Below, piece by piece: positions 5,157 to 6,366 of a stretch of 6,366 bases of DNA (positions within the stretch are counted from its first letter, which is position 1; every line of letters begins with the position of its first letter). A model generated the notes under the pieces. The model searched no databases. It was not told the DNA's origin and saw nothing but the letters and a program-made list of their open reading frames with translations. The stretch is from Rhodospirillales bacterium (lineage in GTDB: Bacteria > Pseudomonadota > Alphaproteobacteria > Rhodospirillales > Defluviicoccaceae). Made by a program: the position numbers and the translations under genes. The stretch covers positions 1 to 6,366 of the forward strand of contig JAHCKI010000145.1 of assembly GCA_026125865.1 (NCBI GenBank), in the 5' to 3' direction.

Positions 5157-6366
5157 ATGACCGTGTCGGCTCCCGCCAAACACGTCTTCCTTGTCGACGG
5201 TTCCAGCTTCATCTTCCGAGCTTATCACGCGCTGCCGGCGTTGACGCGAGCGGATGGCACCCCAGTCGGGGCCGTCTTCGGGTTCGTCAACATGTTGATC
5301 AAGCTGATCGAGAACATGGACGCGGACCATATCGCCGTCATTTTCGATACGTCGCGGCGTACGTTTCGCAACGAAATCTACGCCGACTACAAGGCGAATC
5401 GGCCGCCACCACCGGACGATCTGATTCCACAATTCCAGTTGGTGCGCGAAGCAACTCACGCGCTCAACGTCGCTTGCGTAGAAAGCGGCGATTACGAAGC
5501 CGACGATCTGATCGCCACTTACGCCAGGCTCGGGCGCGAAGTCGGCGCTGAGGTCACCATTGTTTCGTCCGATAAGGACCTAATGCAGCTTCTTGGAAAT
5601 GGCGTGAACATGTTTGACGCCATGAAGAATGTGCGAATTGGACCGAAGGAGGTGGAGGCCAAGTTCGGTGTTGTCCCCGAAAAGATGGTCGAATTGCAGG
5701 CGCTTACGGGTGACGCTACGGACAATGTTCCCGGTGTTCCCGGAGTAGGCCCAAAGACGGCCGCGCAACTCCTTCACGAGTATGGAGACCTCGATACGCT
5801 GCTTTCGCGCATCGACGAGATAAAGCAACCGAAACGGCGTCAAGCTCTTCTCGATCACGTCGAAGACATCCGCATGTCGCGAGAATTGGTTCGCCTGCGT
5901 GGCGATGTCGATGTGCCGAAACCGCTAGACGCATTTGTTTGTTCGGATCCCGATCCGCAAACGCTTCGAAGATTTTTGGAGGCTCAGGGCTTTAGAAACC
6001 TCATCGCCCGTCTTGATGTCCTGAAAGCCGATGGCGACCCGAAATCCGCAGCGCCGGCAACCCAAGCTCGAACTCCAACTTACGAACTGGTGCAAGATGT
6101 GGACTCCCTTCGGACCTGGATCGAGACTGCGATGTCGGCCGGGGCTGTCGCGGTGGATACCGAAACCACCTCACTAGACGCGTTGCGAGCGGAGTTGGTC
6201 GGCGTCTCTCTCGCCATCGAACCCGGCCACGCGTGCTACATCCCGCTTGCCCACACCGCGCCAAACGGCGGTGGAACACTGGCGCTCGACGAGGCAGAGG
6301 ACGCACCCGTCCAAATCCCGTTCGATACAGCCATCAAGATGCTCAAGCCGTTGCTGGAAGACCCGT
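5157..6366 (+). CDS. polA: DNA polymerase I, N-terminal part (cut by the window edge)
   Basis: Polymerase for Okazaki-fragment maturation and repair. The window holds 403 codons, roughly the first 40-45% of a normal 900-1000-residue protein; the polymerase domain lies beyond the edge. The 5' nuclease domain (about 8-290) carries FLVDGSSFIFRAYHALP (11-27, Asp14), FDTSRRTFRNEIYADYKANR (63-82, Asp64), YEADD (113-117; Glu114, Asp116, Asp117), SSDKDL (137-142; Asp139, Asp141), GDATDNVPG (185-193; Asp186, Asp189) and the helix-hairpin-helix GVPGVGPKTA (193-202). The 3'-5' exonuclease domain begins near 309 and has the metal motif DTET (Asp334, Glu336), so proofreading looks active. The ATG at 5157 lacks a clear ribosome binding site, and a GTG two codons later is no better. 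Translation probably depends on the zinc-finger gene ending 9 bp upstream. No frameshift is seen. Confidence 0.95.
   Translation, partial: MTVSAPAKHVFLVDGSSFIFRAYHALPALTRADGTPVGAVFGFVNMLIKLIENMDADHIAVIFDTSRRTFRNEIYADYKANRPPPPDDLIPQFQLVREATHALNVACVESGDYEADDLIATYARLGREVGAEVTIVSSDKDLMQLLGNGVNMFDAMKNVRIGPKEVEAKFGVVPEKMVELQALTGDATDNVPGVPGVGPKTAAQLLHEYGDLDTLLSRIDEIKQPKRRQALLDHVEDIRMSRELVRLRGDVDVPKPLDAFVCSDPDPQTLRRFLEAQGFRNLIARLDVLKADGDPKSAAPATQARTPTYELVQDVDSLRTWIETAMSAGAVAVDTETTSLDALRAELVGVSLAIEPGHACYIPLAHTAPNGGGTLALDEAEDAPVQIPFDTAIKMLKPLLEDP

Noticed and set aside
4917..5459. Minus-strand open frame of 180 codons across the zinc-finger gene and the polA start
   Set aside because: The plus strand encodes two clearly recognisable proteins here, and the antisense product has no family features.
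1..6366. Search for tRNA or rRNA genes, CRISPR arrays, insertion sequences, attachment sites or phage genes
   Set aside because: I saw no repeat-spacer pattern, no transposase or integrase, no long direct or terminal repeats, and no cloverleaf-like sequence. Gene gaps other than the 5' leader are at most 72 bp, leaving little room for hidden elements.

Overview
The window reads as a piece of an alphaproteobacterial chromosome, most likely Rhodospirillales-like. This rests on the gene set (an ethylmalonyl-CoA mutase, a TetR regulator, a YadG-type ABC ATPase, a CHCC zinc-finger mini-protein just before polA) and on GC-rich codon use. The assignment comes from family recognition by eye; no database search was run.

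Layout. Bases 1-170 are a leader with no gene I can support. It contains a TTGACA hexamer inside short GTTG/CAAC repeats and a strong ribosome binding site. Bases 171-2183 (+) encode a complete B12-dependent ethylmalonyl-CoA mutase (Ecm/MeaA). A TetR-family regulator (2241-2804, +) follows 57 bp later. Two minus-strand genes face this pair convergently across 28 bp. They are an ABC-type ATPase (3843-4895) and, overlapping its 3' end, a putative lipoprotein alpha/beta hydrolase (2833-3861). A 72-bp divergent gap then separates the ABC gene from a plus-strand pair: a 59-residue CHCC zinc-finger protein (4968-5147) and DNA polymerase I (polA, from 5157), which runs off the right edge after 403 codons.

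How the genes work together. Ecm catalyses a step of the ethylmalonyl-CoA pathway, which assimilates acetyl-CoA in bacteria lacking isocitrate lyase. The adjacent TetR gene is a plausible local regulator, by analogy with CcrR of Methylobacterium. The ABC ATPase and the hydrolase overlap and are probably co-translated. No permease gene lies beside them, so the transported substrate is unknown. The zinc-finger gene and polA form a tight pair in the same reading frame, separated by one TGA and three codons.

I did not find a clearly new biological system. The window is mostly ordinary core genome. The items most worth a second look are the zinc-finger/polA junction, the orphan ABC ATPase with its overlapping lipoprotein hydrolase, and the possible TetR control of ecm.
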